The translations under genes and the position numbers were made by a program. A stretch of 64,000 nt of DNA from Protopterus annectens (Eukaryota > Chordata > Ceratodontiformes > Protopteridae), in assembly GCF_019279795.1 (NCBI RefSeq), contig NC_056737.1, positions 43,954,946 to 44,018,945 of the forward strand, given 5' to 3'. The notes beneath the pieces were generated by a model that searched no databases, was not told where the DNA came from, and saw nothing but the letters and a program-made list of their open reading frames with translations. This document shows positions 10,983 through 22,690 of this stretch, in pieces; position 1 is the first letter of the stretch, and each line of letters begins with the position of its first letter.

Positions 10983-10988
10983 AATAAA
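10983..10988 (+). terminator. Polyadenylation signal of the hAT transposase gene
   Basis: AATAAA lies 214 bp after the end of the full transposase frame, inside the element and 192 bp before its right end. It is followed by T-rich sequence. Confidence 0.6.
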
Positions 10989-11079
10989 GTTTTTTTAATT
11001 TACTTTTGACTCGTTGCACATTTTTCTACTTATTGGTAACTGTATGTGATATTAAAGACTTATGCTGAAGGGTGCTAGA

Positions 11080-11180
11080 GTAAAGGGGTGTGGCTATTAA
11101 AAGGAATGGGTGTGGCTTGATTGTGCATGGGGCGGGGCTTGTTTGTCAGGAAATGGCACAGTAGAAAGGTGGCAACCCTA
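11080..11180 (+). repeat. hAT right subterminal repeats and terminal inverted repeat
   Basis: Three related boxes, GGGTGTGGCT (about 11083 and 11107) and GGGCGGGGCT (about 11131), precede the right terminus, which ends GGTGGCAACCCTA. Clustered short direct repeats near hAT ends are usually transposase binding sites; here that role is inferred. Confidence 0.6.
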
Positions 11181-11188
11181 CTTACAGT
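11181..11188 (+). repeat. hAT target-site duplication, right copy
   Basis: CTTACAGT repeats the octamer at 5535-5542 exactly and directly follows the right terminal inverted repeat. Confidence 0.92.
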
Positions 11189-11339
11189 GGCTAAAGTCTG
11201 AGTGGAAAACTCCTGGAACAGATCTAAATATAGCTTTATTTTTTTTTCCTGTGGAAGAAAAGTTTTGTACTGAGGTGTCTACAAACACTCCAGGAACATG
11301 GGTCTATATTACACGATTGAAACTTTAGTTAATCGAATA

Positions 11340-11755
11340 ACTAAAGATCAATCATGTAATATTGAAACCTGAAAATGTCGAACGGACGATTTAACCCAGG
11401 GAAACACTTCCCTTGGCCATTATGTGGATTATGCCATTTTCTCCAATTTGGAGTGATCTTGGACTTGGTATATTTATTTGTTGGTAAGAACTGTTATTGG
11501 TACTCAAAGACGCCTTCCGACAGTGAGAAACAGGTAACCAAGGTCAGGAAACAGAATCACATTAAAAGTATTTTATTTTTGCTACAAACGGAGGTTTTCA
11601 TTTATCCGTGGTGACTCCTTCTGTTTCCTGACCTAAGTTGGTATATTTAGTTGGGGGGGGTGGGGGGGGCATAGCCCCACTCATCAGTTGGTGTGGTGGG
11701 CGAAGCCCCCCACTTGATTTGTGATTTCAAGTTTTTTTTTTTTTTGATGTTCCCA
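11340..11755 (+). repeat. Hairpin-rich cassette with G-rich core, copy 1
   Basis: This stretch contains CTTGGTATATTTA (about 11455) and AGTTGGTATATTTAG (about 11637). The second is followed by a G-run, ATAGCCCC, and then a GTGGTGGGCGAAGCCCCCCAC hairpin whose tip is the heptamer GCGAAGC at 11700-11706. A 16-bp perfect inverted repeat (11541-11556 with 11619-11634, AGGTCAGGAAACAGAA) lies just upstream. The same core recurs near 33.25, 53.08, 62.62 and 62.77 kb. No coding capacity is visible. Confidence 0.65.
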
Positions 11756-13395
11756 GATTAAACAGAAAATGTAGCCTCTTAGTATTACCCACTGGAGAAA
11801 TATAAAACAGTCTAGAGATATGAAATATGAGCAGGCTGGATGCAAAAAAAAAAAAAAGAGTAACAGCAGCAACATATCTTTGTTTGTGCTATAACAGTAA
11901 CTCAGCTTTGCTTCCCCCCAAAAGAACAGGCAAAGGACACATTTTGCTAACAAGCCATCTTTGAAATGTTAAAAGTACTATCATAGGAACTGTTCCTGAA
12001 ACATTTCTACATATTTATCACAGAGTACTCCATTTTAAGGTATTGGCAATTATGTTAACTGTGAAATGCCTTGACAAACATGTCAATGGCATCAGTACAC
12101 TTCTAAGCAATGCATACAGATAAACGCATACATTCTTGGCTTCAGATTTTTCTTAAATGCATTTTAGCTTATGCAGTATGTGGCTGACAGAATGCAAGCA
12201 TACCTTCTGAAGTGCAGTAATCCCGAAGAAACAGCATATGTGCAGTCTTCCCAAAACAAAACAAGCCTCCTCACCATCAGTTTGCCTAGCTACATGGTTG
12301 CCTTTTTATATGGTGTAGATCAGGGCTGTTAGCACTGTGAATATGCAAATGTGGTATGAACTCATTAGAATTACCAAATCCTAAATACTTGGATCTGTGT
12401 AGAAAATGTTAACATAGGCACTCCCTCAATGTTTGCTTTCAATGGATTGCAACTGTGACCGATTACTGGTTGGGGAATAGAAAACACAATGGCACTGCAG
12501 GCTGCCTTACATCCAGTGGGTGTGTCAGGTTAGATCTACAAAGGGTTACGGTGTAAGGTTGGAAATGTAAGCAAGCAGAACAGAGTTCACAAGTTGTGTT
12601 CCTTAACATCCAACCTGCCCTTCATTTGTTAGTAACTGCATATATTTCCAGGTAATATCTTCATACATTTTAAGGCAGGCAAATGAAATAGAATGGCGTA
12701 CACACTGCTTGTCTCAGACTACTGGTTAGATAACTGAAGAATGATCAACAAATACAGACAGGTAAGACAGAGCTATATATTTGCAACCAATAATCATAAC
12801 AGGTTGTGTGATCACTAAGTGCACTACATCCACTCTACAGTACTACTATCTACAGTAATATCAAACAGTTGTATGGTTTGATATTACTGTAGATGCTGTT
12901 GCAGTTGGTTATGTGCAGAATGAGTTCAGTTCTTTGCTGCAAAGCTGTTTGTCTGGCAAAGAGGGATAAGGCACCCATCCGGTGTTCTAAAGGTGCACTG
13001 GAGTGAGAGTTCAAATTGAGATCTATGTAGACATATCTCATGTGAGCCATCACTTTCTTGTGTGGACCTCATACATTGATTTTCCTCATGTCAACTACTT
13101 CCTCCAGTTTTCCTTTTCTGTCTTTATTTGTCTACTTATTTTTTTTTTTGGGGGGGGCAATATTTACATGATACGGAGAGTAGTGCAATCATGGGAATGG
13201 AGGAAATGAATGGTAGGTCTGTCTGTGCTTAGCTTATCAAACAGGACCCAGACAGTCAAAAACAAAAAACAGATACATTCAATTAATGCCATTGGGCACC
13301 ATGCAAACCCGCTAAGTGGTGTTGCATGGCAGTTAACAGCAAGACCTTAAGAATGATTAGTAAAATAGGGAAATCCACAAGCAACTGTGTAAGAA
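11756..13395. other. No recognised gene
   Basis: I find no convincing coding sequence or known repeat. Poly-T and poly-A runs occur near 11735 and 11843, and a perfect hairpin at 12850-12892 is annotated separately. The TTTTTTTTTTTGGGGGGG run near 13140 is low complexity. Confidence 0.4.
12850..12892. repeat. 17-bp perfect hairpin with 9-base loop
   Basis: CTACAGTAATATCAAAC at 12850-12866 is the exact reverse complement of 12876-12892. Bases outside the stem pair only partly. It could be a small MITE remnant or a folded RNA; nothing further supports either. Confidence 0.8.
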
Positions 13396-13398
13396 AAC

Positions 13399-13590
13399 AC
13401 CCACACAAGCCTGGTTGTGATAGCGGAGACAAATGACAAAATCCTCGGCTCGAACTGGAAGAACGTATTTTATTACAAAACAAGACAACCACTGATATTC
13501 ACAGGTTAAGCGCTTTCATCTGAATGTAACCAGACTTCCTCAGAAGATTTTGTCATTTGTCTCAGCTATCACAACCAGGCTTTTGTGGGT
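13399..13590 (-). mobile_element. Penelope-like element 3' end flanked by inverted arms
   Basis: On the minus strand the centre (13541-13448) contains GATGAAAGCGCTTAACC and then TTTTGTAATAAAATACG, the kind of 3' end seen in Penelope-like elements elsewhere in this window (15.4 and 53.8 kb). The flanks at 13399-13447 and 13542-13590 are near-perfect inverted copies of each other (CCTGGTTGTGATAGC with GCTATCACAACCAGG). Penelope-like elements often show terminal repeats in tandem or inverted arrangement, so this looks like a bare terminal unit left by such an event. Confidence 0.5.
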
Positions 13591-13599
13591 CTTTTCTTA

Positions 13600-15240
13600 A
13601 TAGGGAAATGTCATGTAACTAGTGTAACTGTAAAGCTGGAGTACAGATGGTCCTGGGTTCTAGTACAGGGTGTTCACCTATTTTTTTTTTCTGTTGACAG
13701 TGCAGTTTATAGCAATAAACTGAAACAGAGACAACTGTTATGTCAACATTATTGTGGCAACAGGTGTAAGTGTAGGACTGCCATATACATGGTCTTGGGT
13801 TCTAACACTCAATATTCCACACACTTTTACTGTTCCACTTCCCATTAGATTCACTGTCAGTTATAACACTTTAGACAGTGGAGTTGATATTAATTATATG
13901 TATGAGGAATGACACACTGTTATTGTGTTATTTGTTTATATGTATGTATTTATTAATTCGCAGATTTATTATCAAATGTATGTCTGTGGGTATATTGTGT
14001 ACTATATTTCTGTAAGTATAATTCTGCTCTCCGGACTTAAATGGCTTTCAAATTTGCCTAAGACACATACACAACTTCCTGTACATCCAATAACCTTGTC
14101 AGGTTACACACACATATGTAATTGCTCATACTGTCACCTGTATTTAGGTATGATGCCTGACTATGTCTGAGCAGTACTTCTGTGGCAAACATGGAAAATC
14201 AACAATGTAGAAGAAAATGTTTTGTCCCTTATGCCTAGGTTTGACTCCCACTGTGTAAAAATCAATTTTCTCAGTCTATTAAGGAAGAAACAAATGTGTC
14301 AAGTCATTGCATTTATGCCTCCAGTGCATGTCTGCAAACCTAACTCACCTAACAGTTATCTTCCAATTTCCAATATATATTACCAGGCTATATCAGTAGA
14401 CACACCTCAAACTTAGGCCAAGTGTCAGATTAACCTTCCAATTGCAGTTATTTAATTCCTCACTGCTTGGCACTACTGCTCACCTTACCATCGTACAAAT
14501 GCATTGCTCGGGTGTGCACACTCCAGTAAATGCAATAACTGGAATTGGTGGGAATGCATCAGTCTTCATTGCTCTAGATCCACTGGTAAATAGACATGGC
14601 AGGCATTAGTGGGGAAGGTGCCAGGTTTAGAGCACATATGTGAGGTGTGCAGGATATTCACTGGACTCCTAGTAAAGCACTACAGCCCACGGCTTCTGCA
14701 TGTGGATTATTCTGGTTCCCAGTACAAGTCTGAGCCCAAGCTGTACCCAGTGCCACTAGTATCCCGCACACTGGAGAGCAATGCAGACATCATTTAAAGG
14801 ACCTACAGAGGAAGAAGAGGGATACCCTCAACTATTGGCTGGAGGAATTTAGGACTGGGGACATCTCACAGCTGTGTAAGTATCAACTATATGGAGTACT
14901 TGTAAGACTTACAAAGCTGAATATATGCAAGAATGGTAAGTACAGTGGTCTTCTGTTCTGTTTTTTTCCCCAGGTGCCAGTGATTGGGAGTGCAATGTAC
15001 GGGCCCACGGAGTTAGACTGGCAAGACTGAGGGAAGCAAGTGGTATGTATGCAGCAGAAAAGAAGTGTTATTGTAGCATTAAAAGTTACAGATAGCTTTT
15101 TTTTGGTATTTTACACAGTTTTATCAAATTGAGCATACATGTCCCAACTGTAAAAGCAAGTATGCATGCATTACTCTGTAGCACACACCAATTCTCAGAG
15201 TCCAATATTAGACTTTAGTCAGAGGTTGTGGGTTCAAATA
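13600..15240. other. No recognised gene; scattered tRNA-like B-box strings
   Basis: Strings such as GGGTTCTAGTAC (about 13655), GGGTTCTAACAC (about 13797) and GGGTTCAAATACC (about 15229) resemble RNA polymerase III B boxes. They hint at decayed tRNA-derived SINEs. No box A at proper spacing was found that I would defend. Confidence 0.3.
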
Positions 15241-15359
15241 CCACAATTCACAACTATAAACAAACAACCAAACCAAAAACCACTTCCAAAGGAAGCCTTA
15301 ATAGGCAAAAATAGTGAAATGAAAAAAAGGCTTCCACCACAATGAGTTCACTGAAAAAT

Positions 15360-16975
15360 TCTGTTAGGATACAAGCTTTAATAAAACAAAGAAATAAAAA
15401 GCACAAGTTGTGCTGTTCAAGTTGCAGGTCAAACATGATAAGCGCTTTTAGTTAAAAAAACCTTCTTCAGATCCTAGTGTGTAGACTTGACTTACTACTG
15501 TTAAAATAGAGATTCTTAATTGCTCAGCCAATCACATACAGCAATCATATACACGCCTTCCTTAAGCCTCCATTTCATTTCTTAATCAGGCTTCTCTCTT
15601 TCAAAATGGGCTTAATACTGTTAAGTCCTGGAAAAAGGTTAGCTCTAAGGTTCATGATCCATCTGGTTTCTTCCTTTTCAGTTTTATTGACAATTTCTCC
15701 TCCACGAAGGTTAGTAGTCACATTTGAGATAACCATAAAACTAAATGAATGCCCTGGATTTTCAGACACGTCCATATAGGGCATTAGTTACCACTTTATT
15801 CTTGATGGCTAACAGCTGGCGAAGTATCCATTCCTTGAATTTTCTATTGCTCTTTCCTACGTAATACGCTTGGCACAGTTTGCAAATGCCAACGTATACA
15901 ACATTCTTGCTGTTACAGTTAGGAAAACCAGCATTTGTTGGTTACTGGGTGAACAAAACTGTTGGAACATTTGATGTCGCTGCAAGCTTTGCAAAAGCCA
16001 CATTTCAGAGTTCCTAACCTATTACCTCCTTCTGTACTCTGCTTGTTAGGTATTCCCATCATAGTTGCACATTAAATCCTTTAAGTTCTTCTTATTTTTA
16101 AATCCAAACTTAGGTGTTTCCCCTACAATTCTCTTGATTTTGTTGTCAGCAGTTAGGACTGGCCAAAATTTACTGATGGTTTCACAGACATCAAAGGAGT
16201 CAGTGCTGTAGGTCATCATGCATCTGGGACTGTTGCTGTTCCCACCTCTCTTCACATCACTCTGCATCCGCTTCAAGTAGTACGGTTGCCCTTTGTTGTA
16301 TCGAATGGACATTGCTTTGCCTTTACTCATATCTAATTGTTTATTGTAGCCTCTTGAGGCAAAATTCTGTAAAAGTTTATCTTGTTCCTGCAGAAACTTA
16401 TTGTCGTCAGTACAGAGCTCGGATATCCTGGTCAATTGATTTTCAACAATATTCTGAAAAACATGTCTCAGATGCATGCTATTGTAATACAGCATATGGT
16501 TTCTCCATTTTGGTTTCTTGAATATAGTGGTGCCAGTTCCTTTGCTATTATTCACTGAGATTCTCACGTCTAAGAACTCAATCTCACTTACTGACGTTTT
16601 CACTTTGAACCTTAAGAAAGCTGGTCGTATTTGTTAAATAGTTAACAAAATCATTAAGGCATTGCGTACTGCCCTTCCATAGGAATATAACATCATTCAC
16701 AAACCTATTGTAAAAGATGATGCATTCCTTCCATTCATTTTTCGTATCCATTTCCCATTGCCTTTCCCATTCAGCTAGAACTATACTGGCATAGCTGTTT
16801 GCACAGGGGGTGTCCATGGCTAACCCCATTTCTTCCAATAGTAGCTCTCACCATAGAGAAACTCAATGCTCTCCAGGACCAATTCCAGCAGGCTGCAGAC
16901 TAGATTCACATCCATACTCACTTCAAAGTGGCAGGCAAAGTCCCTTACTGCTTCTATTCCTAGATAGTTGGGTAT
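15360..16975 (-). pseudogene. Penelope-like retroelement: reverse transcriptase, GIY-YIG region and 3' end
   Basis: Read from about 16975 down, the minus strand first gives weak palm sequence. It then gives GLAMDTPCANSYASIVLAEW (16830-16770), the Penelope-type G-x-A-M-G-x-P block, and RFVNDVIFLWKG (about 16700), where the catalytic Y-x-D-D has become F-V-N-D. Next is IEFLDVRI (16584-16561). A long frame (16603-16046) carries the thumb and linker, with PYYLKR and QLTRI segments. After a frame break come CGFCKACSDIKCSN (about 15990), a cysteine motif typical before the nuclease, and broken GIY-YIG sequence. A final frame (15784-15575) has GGEIVNKTEKEETRWI and FPGLN, the usual end of the family. 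The 3' region at about 15440 contains AAAAGCGCTTATCATG. These elements use a GIY-YIG nuclease for insertion. The motif loss and frameshifts mean it is dead. Confidence 0.85.
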
Positions 16976-17640
16976 GGGTGAACAGTGGCAAAATGATGTG
17001 GTTAACTCAGCGCAATGCCACTTAACCCCACTGTGCTATACCAACACACAGCTACATATGTGCTATAAAGAATTCACGTTACTGCATTACCAATGTTTTA
17101 ATAAAAGTATTTAAAGGTATTAGATAGATCTGGATTCAAACTCAGTACCATCTGGGGCCAAAAAGGAATGTATCAATGCATTAACATGTGCTGCCACAGA
17201 GTCAGTTATGCAGCAGGTGTGTTGCATGAACTCAATACTAACTGTCAAACTTTAGCACTGTGGCTCGTGTTTGCACACTGCTTAGCTATGTGCAAACATG
17301 TGCATCTCACATGCACATACACTTTGGTAACCGTCACACAAACCCACTGCTCACTGCGCTATGGAAAATTAAATATTAGGCATTACTGCTGTTTACTGTC
17401 CATTTCCTGTCTATGACATGAAATTACATGTGGAAACATTACATACTGAAGGCCCTATCTAACAATATGCCACATATTTACCATACAGCCATGTGTTGCC
17501 ACTCCCCCAGCACTGCAACCCTGGTATCTCAGTACTTTTTCCACACATATACATCCTACACTATACAGAGTGATATCAAATGTGGTGTGATATGCAATGC
17601 ACATCAATCTGTTTAACGTGCAGAACTACATCTATTAACC
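16976..17640. other. No recognised gene
   Basis: Short frames at 17168-17416 and 17428-17616 carry no motif I know. A tRNA-B-box-like string (GGATTCAAACTC, about 17130) is present. Nothing else stands out. Confidence 0.35.
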
Positions 17641-18960
17641 CAGAAGCCTAAAAAGCCTTATCTGCAGCGCTAGAGAAGGAATCAGCATAGACCTTATACA
17701 CAGGGACATAGTTGACCTTCAACACAGCTGACCCAACCCATTCAGTTGTTGTTAAGGGTAGATCTAGATTACAGAACCTTCTGGGCTTCTTTGATACTGA
17801 CCCCAAAGACCTGCATGAGGGATAACTGGACATACTGCCTATGTTGACTTATCCAAGGCCTTTGACACTATCCCCCATTCCTCTCTCATAGTGAAGATTT
17901 CCCATCTGGAAATTAGACCATACAGTAGTAGATGGCTAGCCAACTGGCTTACCGACAGAACACACACTCTCAAAGTTGGGGACTGCACCTCCACCACTAT
18001 CCCACTTACCAGAGGAATACCACAAGGATCTGTGTTGGGCTCTCAACTGTTTGGAAACTGCTTCCCTGAATCACAGGCAGCAGTAGATGGCCTGTGATTT
18101 ACCAGGTTTGCAGATGACTGTTAACTGGATGCACTCATATAGAATCCCCCAGTCATGGTAACATATTACAGAAAGGGTGGCAAACTCACAGACTGCACCT
18201 TAAAGCAAACAACACCTCACTGTCCCTTTGGTAATGAAGGGCCTCTGCTAATTATGATATACACAGCACCCCTCTAAGCTCAAGCACAGTTTTGTGAGAC
18301 TTGGGAAGACATGTTCATAGCAATCTACACTTTCATCACTAAATGTCCACAGTGGTGAAACACACATTCTGCATTGCACACCTATGGGCATCACATATGG
18401 ACATAACATCCAAGACCAGGGAAGTCATAGCTCTCCTGTATACTACCCTTATCAGACCACAACTTGAGTACAATGCTCCCTTCTATCTGTACCTTACCAG
18501 ACACCTGCAGCAATTGGAGAACATACAAAGGTTTGTGACTGGGTGAATCCAGAGCCTCCAAACATGACATATATGGAAAGACTGAAAGACCTGTCATGGT
18601 TCTTAGTATCATGCAGGCTGCTGAGAGGTGACCTATGCTGGGCCTACAGAGTAATCTCAGATCCTGCCCAACTAGAAATGCTGGACATCTCCAAATCAAA
18701 TGGGACAAGAATAACTTGCTCCAAGGTTTTTAACCTAGCCTGTGACATAAACAGAGCATGCTGGGGGCACAGATAATATTCTCTAGTGATTGACACTCCT
18801 CTGTAAGATGCTCACACTGCATGTGAAGCAGTGCTCAATGACCCTGTTCAAGTGTCAGCCATGACAACTGGTTGGGTGATTGTAAAGTCACTTCTGGGTT
18901 GGCACCTGTGTCACCAATGGACAGGGCAAGTCAGTGCTGCTCATAAAATCACTCTGCTAA
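17640..18960 (+). pseudogene. CR1-like (Jockey superfamily) LINE relic, family X
   Basis: Plus-strand frames give reverse transcriptase sequence in order: AYVDLSKAFDTIPHSSL (about 17837-17888), NWLTDRTHTLKVG (about 17942-17980), LTRGIPQGSVLGSQLF (about 18007-18053), and RFADDC where the catalytic D-D is still readable (about 18104). Then come LLYTTLIRPQLEYNAPF (18430-18485), LTRHLQQLENIQRFVT (18495-18540), LLRGDLCWAYRVISDP (18618-18665) and the C-terminal ITCSKVFNLACDIN run. This last part is the usual end of CR1/Rex1-group ORF2 proteins. Frames change several times, so it is dead. At least four more pieces of this family occur in the window. Confidence 0.8.
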
Positions 18961-19069
18961 CAATGACCATCTAATTATACTCAATAAGGGTACTTGTGTT
19001 TTTACACAACTAGGCTTACAAACACCCTAGGCCCACTAGACTAGTAACCTCCTATGAACCTATGTAGGC

Positions 19070-19830
19070 CTCCCAACCTCGTCTTCCACATGGTCTGCTG
19101 TCATCTCCTATAAGGTGACCTGCACTCTTGTAAAAATTAGACTTGTGCAGTGGTGCTTGCATAAAGCACTGAGTTCTGTGGTGAGTGTACTTAGGTAGGG
19201 GTTCTATTCTTGCTCCAGTCAACTGTGTCTAGACAGAAGAGCAGAAGTATGTATTCTACAGTTACTGCTCCAATACCATGGACTGACAGTATTTTGCTAG
19301 TTGCACATACTTACACATCCATTTCATGCAGGCCTCCCAATCTGTTGTCTGCCACATGGCCTGCTAATGTCATCTACTAGAAGCTGAGCTGCGGTCTTGT
19401 AAAAATCAGACTTGTGCAGTGTCGCTTATGTAAAGTACTGAGTTCTGTAGTCTGTGTAATTAGATAGGTAGGGGTTCTATTCTCACTACATTTAACTGGG
19501 GGGGTGTATGCACTCTTGCTTGACATTACAGAGAGCATTTTATACCAACATGTGGGACACATTACCAATTTGAACTCAACAGACACTGCTGATGTCATCA
19601 GCTATAAAGTGTTGTCTGAGACACTCCAAGTCAGACTTGTGCCATGGCACTTGCATAAATTACTGAGTTTTGCAGTCTGTGTAATTAGATAGGTAGGAGG
19701 TATATTCTCACTGCATTCAACTGGGGGAGTATGTGTATGCACCCTTGCTTGACATTACAGATAATGCTATCAGCATATTCTCTTCAACAGACACTGCTGA
19801 TGTCTTCAGCTATATCAGATTTCTGGATAT
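19070..19830 (+). repeat. Tandem array of about 225-270-bp units with tRNA-like segments
   Basis: The marker ACTTGTGCAG starts at 19141 and 19410, with a diverged ACTTGTGCCA at 19635; spacings are 269 and 225 bp. Units share AGGCCTCCCAA and a CTGCTGATGTC or CTGCTGTCATC block. They also share GTGTAATTAGATAGGTAGG followed by GGTTCTATTCTC, which resembles a B box. A partial fourth unit begins near 19740. It may be a tandemly duplicated SINE-like sequence. Confidence 0.6.
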
Positions 19831-20329
19831 GCAGTACGCCCACCAGGGTAGGGTCTGAGACTGGCTTGGAGGCCAGGCAGATGTCACTTCATCCTATGTG
19901 AGACAGATTACAGTGTCATGGCTTTTAAATTATCCACATACATCATGACATGGTTTGTAGATCCTGTGTTTTCTTGATGACAAAGCTCTGTGGTCTCTCC
20001 AGCTGCTGCATGTGTCTCATGAGGTATATGCAAATGAAAGCATTATACTTTATTAGTGTTCTGATGAGGTTTGAGTAAAGTGCTGTCATACAATCCTATG
20101 ATCTGAATATGAAGGTGTGACATGATGTGCTTAACACAGGCACCTTTCGATACCAGTGTGGACACTTGGTGTTCAAAGTTCATATTGCTATCTACATGTA
20201 TTCCCAGTGCTTGCATCACTGTCTTTCAACATTGTAGGACTGTTATCAATGCTATGATTAACACGGCATTCCACTTTTCAGACAAGACAATGCAAAAAAG
20301 ACAAATTTCTGCATTTATTTGTAGATTAT

Positions 20330-20720
20330 GTGCCTTTGTCACCAATCATTTGTCTGTGTAACCTCCTCCCATATTATGTTATCCTCATTGGTGGACACCA
20401 TGATTGCACCCAATATGCAAGAATCAGCAAACTTGGTAAGCCAAAGGCCATATACTTTAGCCTGAACTGTCAAGAAATAAAGTTCAAACAGTGAAGGACC
20501 AAGCACAGATCCCTGGGGCTTGCCAATGGTGACACAGGTTGATTCACCAACTTTCACAGTATGTGTTCTGTCGGTGAACCAATTGGTTAGCCATTTACTG
20601 ACATAGGGATTGATCCCCAGCTGGGAGGGTTTCTCAATGATACCTGCATGGGGGACTGTATCAAAACCCTAGGCCTAGGCAGTATTCACCGTCTTACCTT
20701 CATCCAGGCCTATCACACAG
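20330..20720 (-). pseudogene. CR1-like LINE fragment, family X
   Basis: On the minus strand, broken frames give GFDTVPHAGIIEKPSQLG (about 20680-20630), WLTNWFTDRTHTVKVGES (about 20600-20545), and GKPQGSVLGPSLFELYF (about 20530-20475). WLTKFADSCILG follows (about 20440-20410), where the second catalytic aspartate is a serine. These match the family at 17.64-18.96 kb residue for residue over long stretches. It is a fragment of about 390 bp. Confidence 0.78.
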
Positions 20721-20929
20721 AATCACTGAGATGTGACAACATCACAGATCGCCAATGGCGTGACTCAGGACATACACCTTTCTGATATGGTTGCATCCGC
20801 ACTTCAACACACCCTCCATATGGGCTATGTTCCTATAGAAAGGTGTACATCAAAATGCACCTATCTGAGTTGGGGGGACAGCACCTACTGCATGCATGCA
20901 TGTGTGAGTTGTTACTGCTAAATCATGTC

Positions 20930-21760
20930 TGAGGTTATCGAGGGCATACACGATGACAACAGTATCATCCTGTGGAACCTGACCAGGTCAAGGCATGTCA
21001 TACAAATCCACATGGAGGTATTCAATCAACACTGTCATATGTGGCCATAAACAGCTATATCACCAACTGAGTAGACTGTGTATCACATAAGTGGCATCAT
21101 ACTATGCTGAAATGTATGAAGTGACCTATATCTCAGGTCCAGTGATCAGGTCCGTACATCAGGACTGTCTGTTAGGCCCTTTCCTGTCCATTATTTAAGT
21201 GATGGACAACATGGAAGACATACACATCCTAGCTCCAAACAGCTGCCTGATGGCCTACAGACTGTGGGTAATCATTGACTCCAACTATGATATTACTATA
21301 ATATAGACAGCAACAACTCATACCAAATATTGCTACCACAGCCATGACAATACCTGCAATGATAAGCAAACATGGGGGGATTTGTTAAGTCAGGTATACA
21401 GACACACAACCCAAGTATAATGTACACATCACACTCTATAATTAGAGCAATAGGTATGTGACCCATCTCCTGGGGTAGATGGTAAGTAGAACATCCACCA
21501 GCATTTGGTCACAGTGCTGACTACTTGAATGTATCACAAGTATTGGGTATGTAAAGGACATCCCCATCAGAGGCTATGCTACCGTCATAGTTCCCAGACT
21601 TGATTGCACCAATAACGGAGTACAATGCACCCTTCTTCATGTACCTTCCTACACATGTTCCAGTGATGAGTAACTGAAGAGTACCACCTTTATCACAGTA
21701 TTGGCCATACCTAGGTATTCTTTTTGTGGAATATACATGACTGATGGTGCGGAACACCAA
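20930..21760 (+). pseudogene. Strongly decayed CR1-like LINE fragment
   Basis: Plus-strand frames give ISGPVIRSVHQDCLLGPFLS (about 21130-21190), a degraded R-x-x-x-P-Q-G-S-V-L-G-P block. DIPIRGYATVIVPRL then leads to GVQCTLLHVPSYT at about 21550-21645, a degraded L-I-R-P-x-L-E-Y-N-A-P-F-F block. It lies next to the inverted fragment at 20.33-20.72 kb. The match is clear only in these two blocks. Confidence 0.45.
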
Positions 21761-22690
21761 TCAAGTTGTTACACCAGATGCATGTGTGTTACCTGTTCTG
21801 CTGATGCACTCAATGCATACATGGGTGTTTGACAAAGTTAACGGCACGTATATCATTTGTGACAATATGGATTATATATATATATATATACACACATGCC
21901 ATGCACACCAGTCACCTAGCCTGTATTGGTCATACTGTTGCATACAGGTATAGCAGTGTCCCTCCTAATACCTCCAGTAGATGTTACAGTGCCAAGACAG
22001 TGTGCGTGTTTGACCTCATAGAGTGTGGATGCATCATAATAGTTATTCAAGTGTGTTTGTACAGACTCATCTCTTATCACTCTAAATCACATATGTTATG
22101 TCAGAGGCATGGGATTACTGACGATATTATTCTGATATTGTCCATGATTATGGTTGATTCTTTAAATGTTTGCCATGAGTCTTTAACCTGTACACACCTT
22201 GCTGGAGACCTCTGCTGGGAGTTCAAGCATGTCAGTTTGCACAGATTCACAATATGCATCCTACTCCGATTGTATGTTAGATCCCTGATAGATGTCCTCT
22301 GTATTATTCATGTAAGGATGCTTATCTCACTCAGACATCCTCCCCATTGTTATGTCACCTTGTATGACAGTCACATTAAATGCATTTTTACTGTATAGTC
22401 CCTACTGTACCATACAGATATGTGATCTTCCATTGACACGCCCTCATCTGCTGTACATTAGGTTGTTTCACCTAACCTCCTCTTTCCCTGTGTTCAATCA
22501 TAAAATTCATCTGTGTGCCCCTATTCAATACACACATAGGCCGATAGCCTAGTACCTACCTATGAACCTGCTCCCCCGAGTGTTCATTTTACATGGCAGC
22601 CCATGTCCCGTTACGCAGAATGCCAGGAATGAGATATCATAATACTCTGCACTGTAGATACACTGCCCTGTACTGTGCTTGGATCATATA
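21761..22690. other. No recognised gene
   Basis: A (TA)n run lies at about 21870-21890. The open frame at 21829-22398 has no family signature and passes through that repeat. I read it as chance. Confidence 0.35.

Larger units (their letters stand above)
5543..11180 (+). mobile_element. Complete hAT superfamily DNA transposon, 5.6 kb
   Basis: The element starts TAGCGTTGCCACC and ends GGTGGCAACCCTA. Read outside-in, the two ends match over 13 bases with one mismatch at position 4. It is flanked by exact 8-bp duplications (CTTACAGT). In order it holds a left subterminal hairpin, a CCAAT-containing inverted repeat and TATA-like box, and a probable 5' untranslated exon with a 30-bp minisatellite. 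Then come a splice donor, an intron with a roughly 240-254-bp tandem repeat, a duplicated 168-bp segment containing the splice acceptor, the transposase frame and a polyadenylation signal. It is inserted in a DIRS relic. The sharp ends and near-intact gene suggest a fairly young insertion. At 5638 bp it is long for a hAT, mainly because of repeats. Confidence 0.93.

Noticed and set aside
13600..15240. Possible tRNA genes from B-box-like strings
   Set aside because: No cloverleaf with acceptor stem and anticodon arm could be drawn; at best these are SINE relics.
21829..22398. 189-codon open frame as a host gene
   Set aside because: It begins in a TA repeat, lacks any motif, and nearby frames on the same strand are equally arbitrary.
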